Assembly (NCBI RefSeq): GCF_900169145.1 | Contig: NZ_FXZD01000001.1 | Coordinates: 496,001 to 560,000, forward strand | From: Brevibacterium antiquum CNRZ 918 | GTDB lineage: Bacteria > Actinomycetota > Actinomycetes > Actinomycetales > Brevibacteriaceae | Reading direction: 5' to 3' | Length of the DNA stretch: 64,000 bases | Shown: one piece after another, positions 32,812-42,449 of the stretch | How positions within the stretch are numbered: the first letter of the stretch is position 1 | Layout of the letters: each line of letters opens with the position of its first letter | The notes under the pieces: generated by a model | Seen by the model: only the letters and a program-made list of their open reading frames with translations | What the model was told of the DNA's origin: nothing | Database searches by the model: none | Translations under genes and position numbers: made by a program

Positions 32812-33719
32812 ATCGCAAGGTCATTCTCACCTGTGCCGTCACCGGTGCCGGCGATACGGCGAACAAGAGCGAGCACGTCCCCGTCACTCCGCAGGAGATC
32901 GCCGACGATGCGATCGCCGCAGCTCGTGCCGGTGCGTCCGTCGTGCACATCCACGTTCGAGACCTCGACACCAAGCAGGGCTCCCGCGAGGTCGCCCACT
33001 ACCGAGAGGTCGTGCGCCTCATCCGCGCCTCCGACGTCGACCCCGTCATCAACCTCACCGCAGGCATGGGCGGAGATCTCGTCGTCGATCCCCAGGATCC
33101 GACCACCCACATGCCGGGCACGGACCTCGTCAATGCCCTCGAACGGCTCCCCCACGTCGAGGAGCTGCTGCCCGAGATCTGCACCCTCGACTGCGGTTCC
33201 CTGAACTTCGGCGACGGATCGAACATCTATGTGTCCACCCCTGACATGCTGCGTGAGGGCTCGAAGAAGATTCAGACCCTGGGCGTGCGACCCGAGCTCG
33301 AGATCTTCGACACCGGAAACCTGTGGTTTGCCAATGTGCTCGTCGAAGAGGGACTCATCGATCCCCCACCGCTGTACCAGCTGTGCATGGGAGTCCCTTA
33401 CGGAGCACCGGTCGATGCCGGGCTCCTGAGCGCGATGGTGAACATGCTGCCGGCCGGTGCGCAGTTCACCTCCTTCGCCATCGGTCGCAATCAGCTGCCC
33501 TGGGTGGCCCAGTCCGTACTCGCCGGTGGCCATGCCCGAGTCGGGCTTGAGGACAATCTGTATCTGGCCAAAGGTGTCAAGGCCACCAACGCCTCGTTGA
33601 CCGAACGCGCTGTCGACATCATCGAGGACCTCGGCGCCGAGGTGGCCACACCTGACGAAGCCCGTGAAATCCTCGATCTGCGGGTGCAGGCACCGATCGT
33701 GACGGGACTCGACCTGTGA
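32808..33719 (+). CDS. BKACE-family beta-keto acid cleavage enzyme, probable dehydrocarnitine cleavage enzyme
   Basis: A 303-residue TIM-barrel, zinc-dependent enzyme of the former DUF849 family. The metal-binding start is SVVHIHVRDLDTKQGSR, with two histidines, followed by NLTAGMGGDLV, the EICTLDCGSLNFG strand and GHARVGLEDNLYLAKG. In the carnitine pathway a member of this family cleaves 3-dehydrocarnitine with acetyl-CoA to give betainyl-CoA and acetoacetate. The neighbouring carnitine dehydrogenase-thioesterase fusion makes that role likely here. It overlaps both neighbours (ATGA before, GTGA after). Confidence 0.88.
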   Translation: MNRKVILTCAVTGAGDTANKSEHVPVTPQEIADDAIAAARAGASVVHIHVRDLDTKQGSREVAHYREVVRLIRASDVDPVINLTAGMGGDLVVDPQDPTTHMPGTDLVNALERLPHVEELLPEICTLDCGSLNFGDGSNIYVSTPDMLREGSKKIQTLGVRPELEIFDTGNLWFANVLVEEGLIDPPPLYQLCMGVPYGAPVDAGLLSAMVNMLPAGAQFTSFAIGRNQLPWVAQSVLAGGHARVGLEDNLYLAKGVKATNASLTERAVDIIEDLGAEVATPDEAREILDLRVQAPIVTGLDL

Positions 33720-35212
33720 GCGCGGCTGCCACTGCTCAGGCCTATCCCAACATCGAATCGATCACCACGGTCACCTGCATCGGAGCCGGAACCATCGGCG
33801 GCGGCTGGGCCGCCTACTTCCTGGCCCAGGGCTACACGGTCAGAGTCTGGGATCCGGCACCGGATGCGGCCGAGAAGCTCAGCGGTCTCATCGACGCGGC
33901 CTGGCCCGCATTAGCCGAGCTCGACATGGTCGCAGGCGCAGACAAACACGCCTGGACCGTGCACACGGACCTCGCCGAGGCGGTTGCCGGGACCGGCTTC
34001 GTCCAGGAGTCCGCTCCGGAGGACCTCGAACTCAAACGCAGCCTCCTCGCCAGCATCGATGCCGTCTGTGACGAGCATGTGGTCATCGGCTCTTCTACCT
34101 CGGGATACAGCATGACCGAGATGGCGGTGAACGCCAGCCATCCCGAACGCCTCGTCGTCGGGCATCCGTTCAACCCGCCCTATCTCATCCCGCTCGTCGA
34201 GGTCGTCGGCGGAGAATCCACTGCTGTCGAGGCTGTCGACTGGGCGGCCGACTTCTACGCCCGCATCGGGAAGTCCGTCATCAGAATGGACCACGAGGTC
34301 CCCGGGTTCATCGCCAATCGGCTCCAAGAAGCGCAATGGCGAGAAGCACTGCACATGATCGACCATGGTGAGGCCACTGTGGAACAGATCGACCGGTCGA
34401 TCACCGACGGCCCCGCTCTGCGCTGGCCGTTCCAAGGACCAATGCTCACCTTCCATCTGGCCGGCGGTCAGGGTGGAATGGCACATATGCTCGACCACTT
34501 CGGCCCCTCGCTGAAATCCCCCTGGACCCGTTTGGACGCCCCGGAGCTCACACAGAAGCTACGCGATGACGTCGTGGCCGGGTGCGATCTCGAAGCCGGA
34601 AACAGGACCATTCCTGATCTCATTGCCACGCGGGACGCAGGCATCATCGCCTTGCGCAGGCTCACGACCGACCTCGAAGCCGCACAAGGATCGCGGCGGC
34701 GGACAACCTCGGCGGACGACGCCACAGCAGAAGCGGTGTCCGCTGAATCCGTTCCGGCCGGTCAGCCGGAACCGATCGAACTCGAGGCCTATCGGACCGA
34801 GGTCAGTCCTGATTGGATTGACTACAACGGCCACATGTCCGAAGCCTTCTACGTTCTGATCTTCGGTTTCGCCACAGATCAGGTGATGGACCAGATCGGT
34901 CTCAGCCAGGCACATCGCGAGGCACACTCCACATCGCTCTACACCGTCGAATCGCACATCCGCTACCTCGACGAGGTCGCGCTCGGCGCGCAGGTGGAGG
35001 TCAAGCCCACCCTCGTGTCCACAGGATCGAAGAAGATGCATCTGGCCTACGAGATGAGAGTCGATGGCCAGATCGTCGCGACCGAGGAGATCATCGCTGT
35101 CCACGTGGACCAGACGTCGGGCGCGGCAGCTCCGTTCCCCACCGGCGTGATGGAGCGCAACGGAAGTATCCGGTGTGAGTCTCCTGAATGGGTCGGTCGG
35201 CAACTGGGATGA
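33716..35212 (+). CDS. L-carnitine dehydrogenase fused to betainyl-CoA thioesterase
   Basis: A 498-residue two-domain enzyme. Residues about 15-325 are a 3-hydroxyacyl-CoA dehydrogenase-type NAD-binding protein with IGAGTIGGGWAAYFLAQGY, the catalytic VVGHPFNPPYLIPLVEVVGG and the GFIANRLQEAQWREALHMID C-terminal helices. After a proline-rich linker, residues about 360-498 form a hotdog thioesterase (DWIDYNGHMSEAFYVLIFG). The first half oxidises carnitine to 3-dehydrocarnitine; the second should release glycine betaine from betainyl-CoA. Such fusions are known in carnitine-degrading bacteria. The GTG start overlaps the BKACE stop (GTGA). Confidence 0.88.
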   Translation: MSAAATAQAYPNIESITTVTCIGAGTIGGGWAAYFLAQGYTVRVWDPAPDAAEKLSGLIDAAWPALAELDMVAGADKHAWTVHTDLAEAVAGTGFVQESAPEDLELKRSLLASIDAVCDEHVVIGSSTSGYSMTEMAVNASHPERLVVGHPFNPPYLIPLVEVVGGESTAVEAVDWAADFYARIGKSVIRMDHEVPGFIANRLQEAQWREALHMIDHGEATVEQIDRSITDGPALRWPFQGPMLTFHLAGGQGGMAHMLDHFGPSLKSPWTRLDAPELTQKLRDDVVAGCDLEAGNRTIPDLIATRDAGIIALRRLTTDLEAAQGSRRRTTSADDATAEAVSAESVPAGQPEPIELEAYRTEVSPDWIDYNGHMSEAFYVLIFGFATDQVMDQIGLSQAHREAHSTSLYTVESHIRYLDEVALGAQVEVKPTLVSTGSKKMHLAYEMRVDGQIVATEEIIAVHVDQTSGAAAPFPTGVMERNGSIRCESPEWVGRQLG

Positions 35213-35288
35213 GACCGAGACAGGTCCAGTCACCGACCTGTCAGGAATCAGGAAGTCACGCCCTAGCGCGGAGACTATCCTGGTGACC

Positions 35289-35840
35289 ATGAGCACGAGC
35301 AAAAGCACTCCCCTGGCCATCGAATTCTCCACGCAGCTGGCGGTCATCAACGACAGGTCGATCCTGCGGCTGACGTCGGATGCCAGTGCGAAGCTGCCCT
35401 CCCGTGGTCAGGTCGCCGCGCACGGGCAGGTGGGCGGGGTCGACTTCACGACGGTGATCGAACCCGATGGGATGCGCGGACATTGGATCAACGTCACCGA
35501 CGAGCTGTCTGCACAATTGGGTGTGGACCATGCCGATACTGTGGAGGTGTCACTGACTCCGACGAAGGATTGGCCGGAGACCTCGATTCCCGATGACTTC
35601 GGCGCGGCGCTCGACGGCGCACCGGAGCTGACCGAGGTGTGGGCTGGGCTGACGCCGATGGCGCGCTGGGAATGGGTGCGGTGGATCCGGGCGACGAAGA
35701 ACGCTGATACCCGCGCACGACGTGTGGAGGTCGCGATCTCGAAGCTGGAGTCGGGAAAGCGACGCCCCTGCTGCTTCGATCTGTCCTCCTGCACCGATCC
35801 TGAGCTTGCGAAGAGCGGGAAGCTCCTCGGCATCTCCTGA
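35289..35840 (+). CDS. YdeI/OmpD-associated family protein with DUF1905 half
   Basis: A 183-residue protein. The first half is a DUF1905-type beta-barrel (VDFTTVIEPDGMRGHWINVTDEL and GVDHADTVEVSLTPTKDWPE). The second half is the YdeI helical domain (LTPMARWEWVRWIRATKNADTRARRVEVAISKLESGKRRP). Members are linked to bacteriocin or polymyxin protection in some Gram-negatives, but in Actinobacteria no role is known. ATG at 35289 is used; GTG six bases upstream is possible. It stands alone after the carnitine operon. Confidence 0.75.
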   Translation: MSTSKSTPLAIEFSTQLAVINDRSILRLTSDASAKLPSRGQVAAHGQVGGVDFTTVIEPDGMRGHWINVTDELSAQLGVDHADTVEVSLTPTKDWPETSIPDDFGAALDGAPELTEVWAGLTPMARWEWVRWIRATKNADTRARRVEVAISKLESGKRRPCCFDLSSCTDPELAKSGKLLGIS

Positions 35841-35889
35841 CGCCCGTCCCTGACTGACACGTCAAGGTCCGTGCTCGTCGCGGGCGGGG

Positions 35890-37158
35890 TCAGCACAGGG
35901 TGATTGTCTTCGGGCGCACCGTCAGCGTCATCGCCGCATCCACGATCGACACCAGCGATGCAGCTGCGAAGAGAAGCCAGAATCCGCCGACAAGAGCGAC
36001 GAGTCCCGCTCCCAGCAGGGGCCCCACCAGCTGCCCCAGGGCGGCGGAATTGTTGACCAGGCTCAGATCGCGTGCATGGTCATCGGGGTCGAGCAGCAGG
36101 TCCGTGGCGAAAGCCAGGCTGACCGCCATGTAGGCACCGTAGCCGGTGCCCATAATGGCAGCGGCGATCGCGGTGGTGACGAATTCGGGGCTGATGAGGA
36201 TGATGATTCCCGAGCAGGCTTGCACCAGCGCCGAGGTGATCGTCCAGAAGCGACGGCTGCCCGAACGATCCGATATGGTTCCCACCACGATCGACGAGAT
36301 GACGACGAAGACCGTATAGATGACAATCAGGACGAGCAGCTTGTCTTCGGCACTGGCAGCCGGAACCCCGATTCCGTAGATCAGGAAGAAGAGCAGCAGC
36401 GAGGTGCCGAAGGCGTTGCCCACGTTGACGACGAACCGTGACACGAGCAGCCACTTGAAATTGTGATCGAGCAGTGAGGAGATCCGAGCCTGGGTGATCG
36501 GTTCCCGCCCCGCGTTCAGGCCGAGGACTCGCGGGTGGGCCGGTGCGGGATCGGGCAGGAGAACCGCGGTGCCTACCCCGACGACGGCGATGATCCCGGC
36601 CAGAAGCACATAGGAGGCGCCGAGTCCGAGCCCCAGGAGCACGACTGCTCCGACTCCGACGACGATGCCGACGGCCTGAGCAGAACTCGCAGCCGCCGAT
36701 GCCGTTCCCCGCTGCGAGTCGAGCTGATCGGCGATGAGAGCGGTCAGCGCAGCTGAGGCGATGGCCACTGAGACGGAGACGACGATCCAGGCTGCGCCGA
36801 CGAACAGCGGTCCCTGTGCCCAGCCGGTGAGCAGGAGGCCGCTGGCGGCCCCCAGCGATCCACCGATCGCCCAGGGGCGCCGAAGGCCCCACCGCGAGCG
36901 TGTGCGATCCGAGAGGCTCCCGGCGATCGGGGCGGCGATGATGCCTGCGAGGCCGCCTGCGGAGAGGACGACACCGGACCAGACGACTCCGTGCAGCCAA
37001 TGTCCGCTTTGGGTGTCCAGCTGCAACGGCAGCAGCAGCTGGATGGGAGTCAGCTGGACCGTCCAGATGGCCAGCCAGGCCAGAGTGAACCACACCATCC
37101 ACCAGGGTCCGACTCTTTTGCTCGGCCGGTGACCTGCACCCGGTTGGATCGAGCTCAT
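35890..37158 (-). CDS. MFS transporter of the sugar/glycoside type
   Basis: A 422-residue, 12-helix MFS protein. The loop 2-3 reads GSLSDRTRSRWGLRRPWAIGG, a pattern shared with the glycoside-pentoside-hexuronide and sucrose transporters. The loop 8-9 copy reads VGTISDRSGSRRFW. It overlaps the stop of the upstream GH1 beta-glucosidase gene by ATGA, so in its intact ancestor the pair would import and hydrolyse a beta-glucoside. As the hydrolase is now broken, the importer may be idle or serve other sugars. Confidence 0.8.
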   Translation of the reverse strand: MSSIQPGAGHRPSKRVGPWWMVWFTLAWLAIWTVQLTPIQLLLPLQLDTQSGHWLHGVVWSGVVLSAGGLAGIIAAPIAGSLSDRTRSRWGLRRPWAIGGSLGAASGLLLTGWAQGPLFVGAAWIVVSVSVAIASAALTALIADQLDSQRGTASAAASSAQAVGIVVGVGAVVLLGLGLGASYVLLAGIIAVVGVGTAVLLPDPAPAHPRVLGLNAGREPITQARISSLLDHNFKWLLVSRFVVNVGNAFGTSLLLFFLIYGIGVPAASAEDKLLVLIVIYTVFVVISSIVVGTISDRSGSRRFWTITSALVQACSGIIILISPEFVTTAIAAAIMGTGYGAYMAVSLAFATDLLLDPDDHARDLSLVNNSAALGQLVGPLLGAGLVALVGGFWLLFAAASLVSIVDAAMTLTVRPKTITLC

Positions 37159-38519
37159 GCCCGAACCGAGGCGATGAGGTCCCGATACCACTCGTACGAG
37201 GACTTCGGTGTCCGCTGACCGGTGTCCATATTCACGTGGACGAGCCCGAAGCGCTGGGTGTAACCGTGTGCCCATTCGAAGTTGTCCAGCAGCGACCACA
37301 CTGTGTAGCCGGCGACGGGGACACCGGCCTCAACAGCCTCGCTGACAGCCAAGAGATGATCGTGCAGGTAAGCGATGCGATCGTCGTCGCGGATCGGTTC
37401 GGTGCATACGTCGGGTTCGGGAAAGGACGCACCGTTTTCAGAGATCACGATGGGTGGCAGCGTTGGACCGTAGCGTGTGCGCATATCGATGAGGAGGTCT
37501 CTGAGTGTGTCTGGTCGAATCGGCCACAGCGGTCCGAAACCGGTGGTCGCAGCGTCGGGGGTCGGAACCATGTCGAAGGGCAGCGGCCCCTCGTCGACGC
37601 CGCGCACAGTGGTCGGGTTGTAGTAGTTGAGCCCATAGACCTCGCAGGGTGCCGAGATGAGTTCCATGTCCCCATCGTGGATCGGCATCTGGACTCCCAG
37701 CGCCTCGAGATCCGGATACTCCCCCAGGAGCAGAGGATCAGCGAAGAGGCGGTTGTAGATGAGGTCGAGAGTTGCCGCCGCGCGGTGGTCGCTCTCCGCG
37801 TCCGTCTCGGGAAGGATGAGGCTGTGGTTGATCGCAGCCCCCACCTGCCAGGCGCCGTGCTCACGCAGTATCGTCGCCGCGGTGCCGTGAGCCAGGAGTT
37901 GGTGATGGACGCTCGGCAGCGCGTCGAAGAGCATCGTGCGTCCTGGTGCCAGCTCCCCGAGTGCATAGCCCTGCAGTGAGGTCGAGGCCGGTTCGTTGAT
38001 GGTGTACCAATGGTGGACTCGATCGCCGAGGCGGTTCGCCACGGCTTCGACGTGCTCACCGAAGCGATGGACCGTGTCCCTGTTCAACCACCCTCCCGCT
38101 GCTTCGAGACCACTTGGAAGGTCCCAATGGTAAAGGGTCGGTTCCGGTGTCACCCCGGCGGCCAGGAGTTCGTCGACGACGCGATCGTAATGGTCCAGGC
38201 CCGCGGCGTTGGGTCTCGCACCCGGCATCCCATCGGAGATGATTCGGACTTAGGAGATCGAGAACCGGTATCGGTCGACGCCGAGACCACTCAGCAACGC
38301 TGCATCCTCGGCGCTGCGGTGATAGCTGTCGGGACCCGGATCAGCGGTGCTGCCGTCGATGACGTTGCCAGGAGCATCGACGAAGTCATCCCAGATGGAC
38401 CGCCCACGTCCGCCCAGAGTCCGTGCTCCCTCAATCTGGAAGGCGGCGGTGGCCGCTGAGAAGCGCAGACCACTCAACGTCTGCAATGTCTGTGGGGCGA
38501 ACTCCGATGTCCCTGCCAT
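37155..38519 (-). pseudogene. GH1 beta-glucosidase interrupted by an in-frame stop codon
   Basis: The gene reads in one frame from ATG 38519 to TGA 37155 except for a TAA at 38250-38252. The first 89 codons give a normal start (FSAATAAFQIEGA, YRFSIS). The stop replaces the conserved tryptophan of SISW, and the next residues (VRIISDG instead of PRxxPDG) are also altered. After it the family sequence continues with LYHWDLPSGLEA, the acid/base TINEP and the nucleophile VISENG, all intact. The upstream piece cannot fold alone; a downstream ATG at 38228 would give 357 residues without the first strand of the barrel. Sequencing error is possible. The overlap with the MFS gene is kept. Confidence 0.8.
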
Positions 38520-38580
38520 TCTCAGAATATGTCATGGAAGGATTCCTGCCGCAAGGCCATGCTCAGGGTGAACGCTGAGC

Positions 38581-38961
38581 TCAAGCAGGTCTGAAGCGTG
38601 AGTCCTGGGTCCGATCATTCGCGATGTTCCAGGACATCCACACGAGGGGAACCTGCAACGGCAAACGGGCGAGGGCGATCGCACGTCCCCGAGGACTGTG
38701 CCAGTGCTTCTTCACCGTATAGATATTGGCAGGGTAAACAGCAACCATGAGTGCAGCAGAGGCCAGTCCGCCCAATCGGCGTGTGGGCGGCAGCGCCAGC
38801 AGCGTCGCACATCCGAGTTCGGCGACACCACTGACATAGGTGATGAAGCGTGGATCACCCAGTCTGGGCGGAACGATCGAGTCGAAGCTCTCAGGCCTGA
38901 GGAAGTGTGCGATACCGCCAAGGCCGAGAATTCCGGTCATGGTCAATGTCTGCAACTTCAA
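38581..38961 (-). CDS. DoxX-like small membrane protein
   Basis: A 126-residue protein with four hydrophobic segments of the DoxX family. Visible: GILGLGGIAHFLRPESFDSIVPP, then SGVAELGCATLLALPPTRRLGGLAS and MVAVYPANIYTVKKHW. The best start is TTG at 38961 with AGGTGG seven bases upstream; ATG at 38940 is the alternative. A much longer open frame upstream passes antisense through a tRNA gene and is not coding. Role is unknown; DoxX proteins are linked to thiol redox in some Actinobacteria. Confidence 0.7.
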   Translation of the reverse strand: MKLQTLTMTGILGLGGIAHFLRPESFDSIVPPRLGDPRFITYVSGVAELGCATLLALPPTRRLGGLASAALMVAVYPANIYTVKKHWHSPRGRAIALARLPLQVPLVWMSWNIANDRTQDSRFRPA

Positions 38962-38990
38962 CCCGTGACCACCTCTGTGAGACAAACCTG

Positions 38991-39063
38991 TGGAGCTTAG
39001 GGGAATCGAACCCCTGACCTTTTCATTGCGAACGAAACGCTCTACCAACTGAGCTAAAGCCCC
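38991..39063 (-). tRNA. tRNA-Ala (anticodon CGC)
   Basis: A 73-base cloverleaf on the minus strand. Acceptor GGGGCTT pairs with AAGCTCC, discriminator A. The D arm is AGCTCAGTTGGTAGAGC. The anticodon stem TTTCG / TGAAA (with a G-U pair) holds the loop TTCGCAA, so the anticodon is CGC for codon GCG. The T arm is AGGGGTTCGATTCCCCT. CCA is not encoded. Confidence 0.93.
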
Positions 39064-39195
39064 TTCGTTCTTCACTTTACGCCGTAGGTCCCGTCGCGGC
39101 CAAAACGGTGTCCCACCAGTGCAGGTCTTGCATCGGTTGACTCTCTGAGACAGGCGGTACAAGGTGGAAGAAATCCCCTCGTGGAAGGATAGACA

Positions 39196-40404
39196 ATGGC
39201 TCAAGAATTCGGAACTGTCATCATCGGCGCCGGAATCGGCGGCGGAACTGCAATCGAGGCTCTTCGCGACGGCGGCTACACGGCGTCGATCGCTCTCATC
39301 GGTGCCGAACCGGCCGCGCCCTATTACCGCCCGGATCTGTCCAAGAAGGTCATGCTCGAAGGGTCGGACCCCGCTGAGTCGGCACTGCGCGGTGCGGACT
39401 GGTATCCCGCCCACGATGTGACGACATTCTTCGGTACCACTGTCACTGAACTGGATGCTGAGAATCAGAGCATCACTCTCGACAACGGCGAGAACCTTGC
39501 CTACGGACAGATCATCCTGGCCACCGGCTCCACCCCACGGACCTTGGACGTGCCGGGTGCCGACCTGGGCAACATACACACCCTTCGCGATTCCGGCGAT
39601 GCTGTGGCCATCCGTTCGCAGTTCGGGCAGGGCAGCAAGGTCGTCATCATCGGCGGGGGTTGGGTCGGGCTCGAAGTCGCCGCGGCAGCGCAGAACGCTG
39701 GCTGCGACGTCACAGTAGTCCTGCGGTCGAATCCCCCATTGAAGTCGGCCCTCGGGACGGAAATCGGTCAGTACTTCGAAGAGCTGCACCGGTCCAAGGG
39801 CATCGAGTTCGTCACCGATGCGGACACCACCGGCTTTTCTGGAACGAAGGCCGTCGAATTCGTCCAGACCAGTGCCGGTGACCTTCCTGCCGACCTCGTC
39901 GTCGTGGGAATCGGTGCAGACCCCACCATTGAACTGGCCTCTTCCGTGGGTGTGGATACCGACAACGGTGTCGTCGTCGATGAGCACATGCGCTCCAGCG
40001 ATCCCAGCATCTTCGCCATCGGCGACATCGCCGCAGCGCAGAACACACTGCTGAAGCAGCGACTGCGCGTCGAACACTGGGACAACGCAGTGCGCCAGGC
40101 CGAAGTCGCAGCAGCGACCATCACCGGCGGCGACAAGGAATACGACTGGCAGCCGTACTTCTACACCGACCAGTACGATCTCGGTATGGAATACGTCGGC
40201 CATGGCGCCAGTGACGACGATGTAGTCATCCGCGGCGACAAGTTCAGCGGTGAGTTCATCGTGTTCTGGACCCGCGGCGGAACCGTCACCGCGGCCATGA
40301 ACGTCAACATCTGGGACGTCGGTGATGAGCTTCGTGCACTCATCGGCAGAAGCGTATCCGCTGCACGTCTCCAGGACGAGTCGATCGACATCCAGGAACT
40401 CTGA
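39196..40404 (+). CDS. FAD/NAD(P)-dependent ferredoxin-reductase-like oxidoreductase
   Basis: A 402-residue flavoprotein of the pyridine nucleotide-disulfide family, rubredoxin/ferredoxin reductase branch. FAD binding is seen at VIIGAGIGGGTAIEAL, NAD(P)H binding at KVVIIGGGWVGLEVAAAAQ, and the second FAD motif at DPSIFAIGDIAAAQN. The C-terminal domain (VEHWDNAVRQAEVAAATI and PYFYTDQYDLGMEYVG) is typical of reductases that feed Rieske-type oxygenases, cytochromes P450 or ferredoxins. No partner redox protein is adjacent. It is followed 18 bases later by alkB in the same direction. Confidence 0.88.
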   Translation: MAQEFGTVIIGAGIGGGTAIEALRDGGYTASIALIGAEPAAPYYRPDLSKKVMLEGSDPAESALRGADWYPAHDVTTFFGTTVTELDAENQSITLDNGENLAYGQIILATGSTPRTLDVPGADLGNIHTLRDSGDAVAIRSQFGQGSKVVIIGGGWVGLEVAAAAQNAGCDVTVVLRSNPPLKSALGTEIGQYFEELHRSKGIEFVTDADTTGFSGTKAVEFVQTSAGDLPADLVVVGIGADPTIELASSVGVDTDNGVVVDEHMRSSDPSIFAIGDIAAAQNTLLKQRLRVEHWDNAVRQAEVAAATITGGDKEYDWQPYFYTDQYDLGMEYVGHGASDDDVVIRGDKFSGEFIVFWTRGGTVTAAMNVNIWDVGDELRALIGRSVSAARLQDESIDIQEL

Positions 40405-40422
40405 GCGCAAGCCGGAACAGGC

Positions 40423-41145
40423 ATGGAATCTCTGTTCGCCGACGAGGCCTTCGAGCGACACCCCCGAGTGATCGCTCCCGGAGCCGTCTGGCTGCCCGGG
40501 TTCCTGGATGAGGCCGCACAGACATGGATCATCCGGCAGTACCAGGAATGGCAACAGGGCCCTGTGCCGGCCCATACGACGACCATCGCCGGCCACCCGA
40601 TGAGTGTGAGGACCATCGGTTTGGGCTGGCATTGGCGTCCAGGCCACTACGATCGGCACGCGCGCGACGTCAACAACGAGCGAGTGCTGACGTTTCCGGA
40701 CTGGATGACCCGCCTGGGGCGCCAGGTCATCGCCTCAGCTGCCGAGGCGGTGGCAGAGGACCCGCATTGCCCGGGGGATGCCCCGAGCCAGTGGGGTCTG
40801 GTGGCAGGCAGCTACAGTCCCGATGTGGCGCTGGTCAACTACTACGACCAACACGCGAAGATGGGCATGCATCAGGACAAGGACGAATTCGATCCCGCTC
40901 CTGTCGTGTCGCTCTCGCTCGGAGACACATGTGTCTTCCGGTTCGGCAACACCGTGAACCGCAACAGCCCCTTTGAGGACATCCGCCTAGCCTCCGGCGA
41001 TGCCTTCGTCTTCGGCGGACCCGCCCGTTTCGCCTATCACGGAGTGACCTCGATACACGAGGACACCGCGCCCGGCTACGGACGGTTGGACCGCCTCGGT
41101 GGCGGAAGGATCAACATCACGATGCGCACGACGGGCAGGGACTAG
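40423..41145 (+). CDS. alkB: AlkB-family Fe(II)/2-oxoglutarate DNA dealkylase
   Basis: A 240-residue AlkB. Iron is held by the H-x-D in GMHQDKDEFDPAPVVSLSLG and the distal histidine in FAYHGV. 2-oxoglutarate is bound by the arginines of RINITMRTTGR. The substrate-lid and NYY region (DVALVNYYDQ) is conserved. It oxidatively removes methyl groups from N1-adenine and N3-cytosine. The gene lies 16 kb away from the ada-alkA/ogt pair, with a redox gene just upstream. No Ada-type operator was recognised. Confidence 0.93.
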   Translation: MESLFADEAFERHPRVIAPGAVWLPGFLDEAAQTWIIRQYQEWQQGPVPAHTTTIAGHPMSVRTIGLGWHWRPGHYDRHARDVNNERVLTFPDWMTRLGRQVIASAAEAVAEDPHCPGDAPSQWGLVAGSYSPDVALVNYYDQHAKMGMHQDKDEFDPAPVVSLSLGDTCVFRFGNTVNRNSPFEDIRLASGDAFVFGGPARFAYHGVTSIHEDTAPGYGRLDRLGGGRINITMRTTGRD

Positions 41146-41198
41146 TCCGCAGATCCCAGCCCACTCGCCCCCTCGCTTGCCCATCGTGCCCGAGGCCC

Positions 41199-42449
41199 TC
41201 AGCCGAAGAGGGTCTGACCGATGTAGCCGCCCTCGGTGGTGCCGGGCGGAATGGCGAAGAGTCCGGAACCAGTGTGCAGAAGGTATTCGCTCAATGCGTC
41301 CTGCGAGGCGAGTCGGTTCTGCAGTGGTACGAAATCGCTTGCGGGATCGGCCACGAAGGCAATGAAGAAGAGCCCCGCGTCCAGATTTCCGCGAGTATCG
41401 GCTCCGTCGGCGTAGTTGTAGCCGCGCCGCAGGATCCGCACACCGTCGTTCTGGTTCGGATGGGCCAGGCGCACATGAGAATCGATCGGAATGATCGGCT
41501 GATTCCCGGCTCCCATCATCGAGAAGTCGGGTGCCGCAAATTCCTCGCCTCCAGACAGGGGTGCGCCGTCGACCTTCGTGCGACCCAGGATCTGCTCCTG
41601 TCCGTCGAGGCTTTCCCGATCCCAGGTTTCGACATGCATCCTGATCCGCCGCGCGACCAGATAACTCCCGTTGTCCATCCAGGAACCGTCCTTGACCCAG
41701 ACGTGCTTGTCGAGTGCCTTGGCCTCGTCGGATCGCACGTTTGCAGTCCCGTCTTTGAAGCCGAACAGGTTCCGGGGAGTCTCCTGGTCCGGTGATGTCG
41801 ACGCAGTGCGGCCGAATCCGAGTTGCATCCACCGCGTCGAGACGGTCCCGAATCCCATTCGTATGAGATTGCGGACCGCGTGCACCGCCACCTGCGGATC
41901 GTCCGCGCAGGCCTGAATGCACAAATCGCCGCCGACTCGGCCGTCTTCGAGCATGTCACCGGGGAAGTGAGGCAGTTCGATGAGTCCGTCCGGGAGCTGA
42001 TCGGCGATATCGAAACGATCCTTCCCCTCCGCGTCGAGGAAGAGACTGCGGCCGAATCCGACCGTCACCGTCAGATGGCCCGCACTCAGGCCCTGTGCCT
42101 CCCCGGTGTCGATCGGCGGAGCTGTCCGCGACCCGCCGCCCACGCCGTCGGGCACCACCGGCAGACCCTGGCTGAGGTTGGCACACGCCTTCGTCCACGA
42201 TTGGAGCAGATCGATGAGTTCGTTGCGGTCCGAGGTGAGGACGTTGATCGCGGCGAAGCACATGCGATCCTGCGCCTCTGTGACGATGCCTGCCTGGTGG
42301 TCACCGTGGAAGTCAACAACGTCAGAGTCGGCGCCGGAAGCCACGGCGAGACCGTCATGGGCGAAGAAACCTGCGGCAGCTCCCGCGACCAGCGTCCCAG
42401 CTCCGACGCCGAACATCGTCCTGCGAGAGACACCGGAAGGATCGGGCAT
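41199..42449 (-). CDS. efeB: Dyp-type peroxidase of the ferrous iron uptake system
   Basis: A 416-residue Tat-exported haem peroxidase. The N-terminus has a twin-arginine motif SRRTMFG and a hydrophobic helix with an Ala-rich end. The Dyp landmark NLFGFKDGTANV (GxxDG) is present at about residue 230, and the proximal histidine lies in the C-terminal third (HVRLAHPNQN region). EfeB is thought to oxidise iron or haem at the cell surface for uptake by EfeO/EfeU. Its ATG overlaps the efeO stop by one base (TGATG). It is the last gene of efeUOB. Confidence 0.92.
   Translation of the reverse strand: MPDPSGVSRRTMFGVGAGTLVAGAAAGFFAHDGLAVASGADSDVVDFHGDHQAGIVTEAQDRMCFAAINVLTSDRNELIDLLQSWTKACANLSQGLPVVPDGVGGGSRTAPPIDTGEAQGLSAGHLTVTVGFGRSLFLDAEGKDRFDIADQLPDGLIELPHFPGDMLEDGRVGGDLCIQACADDPQVAVHAVRNLIRMGFGTVSTRWMQLGFGRTASTSPDQETPRNLFGFKDGTANVRSDEAKALDKHVWVKDGSWMDNGSYLVARRIRMHVETWDRESLDGQEQILGRTKVDGAPLSGGEEFAAPDFSMMGAGNQPIIPIDSHVRLAHPNQNDGVRILRRGYNYADGADTRGNLDAGLFFIAFVADPASDFVPLQNRLASQDALSEYLLHTGSGLFAIPPGTTEGGYIGQTLFG

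Noticed and set aside
38962-40659. A 692-residue minus-strand frame running into the DoxX-like gene
   Set aside because: It passes through the antisense of the FAD reductase gene and through a tRNA gene; only the last 126 residues resemble a protein family.
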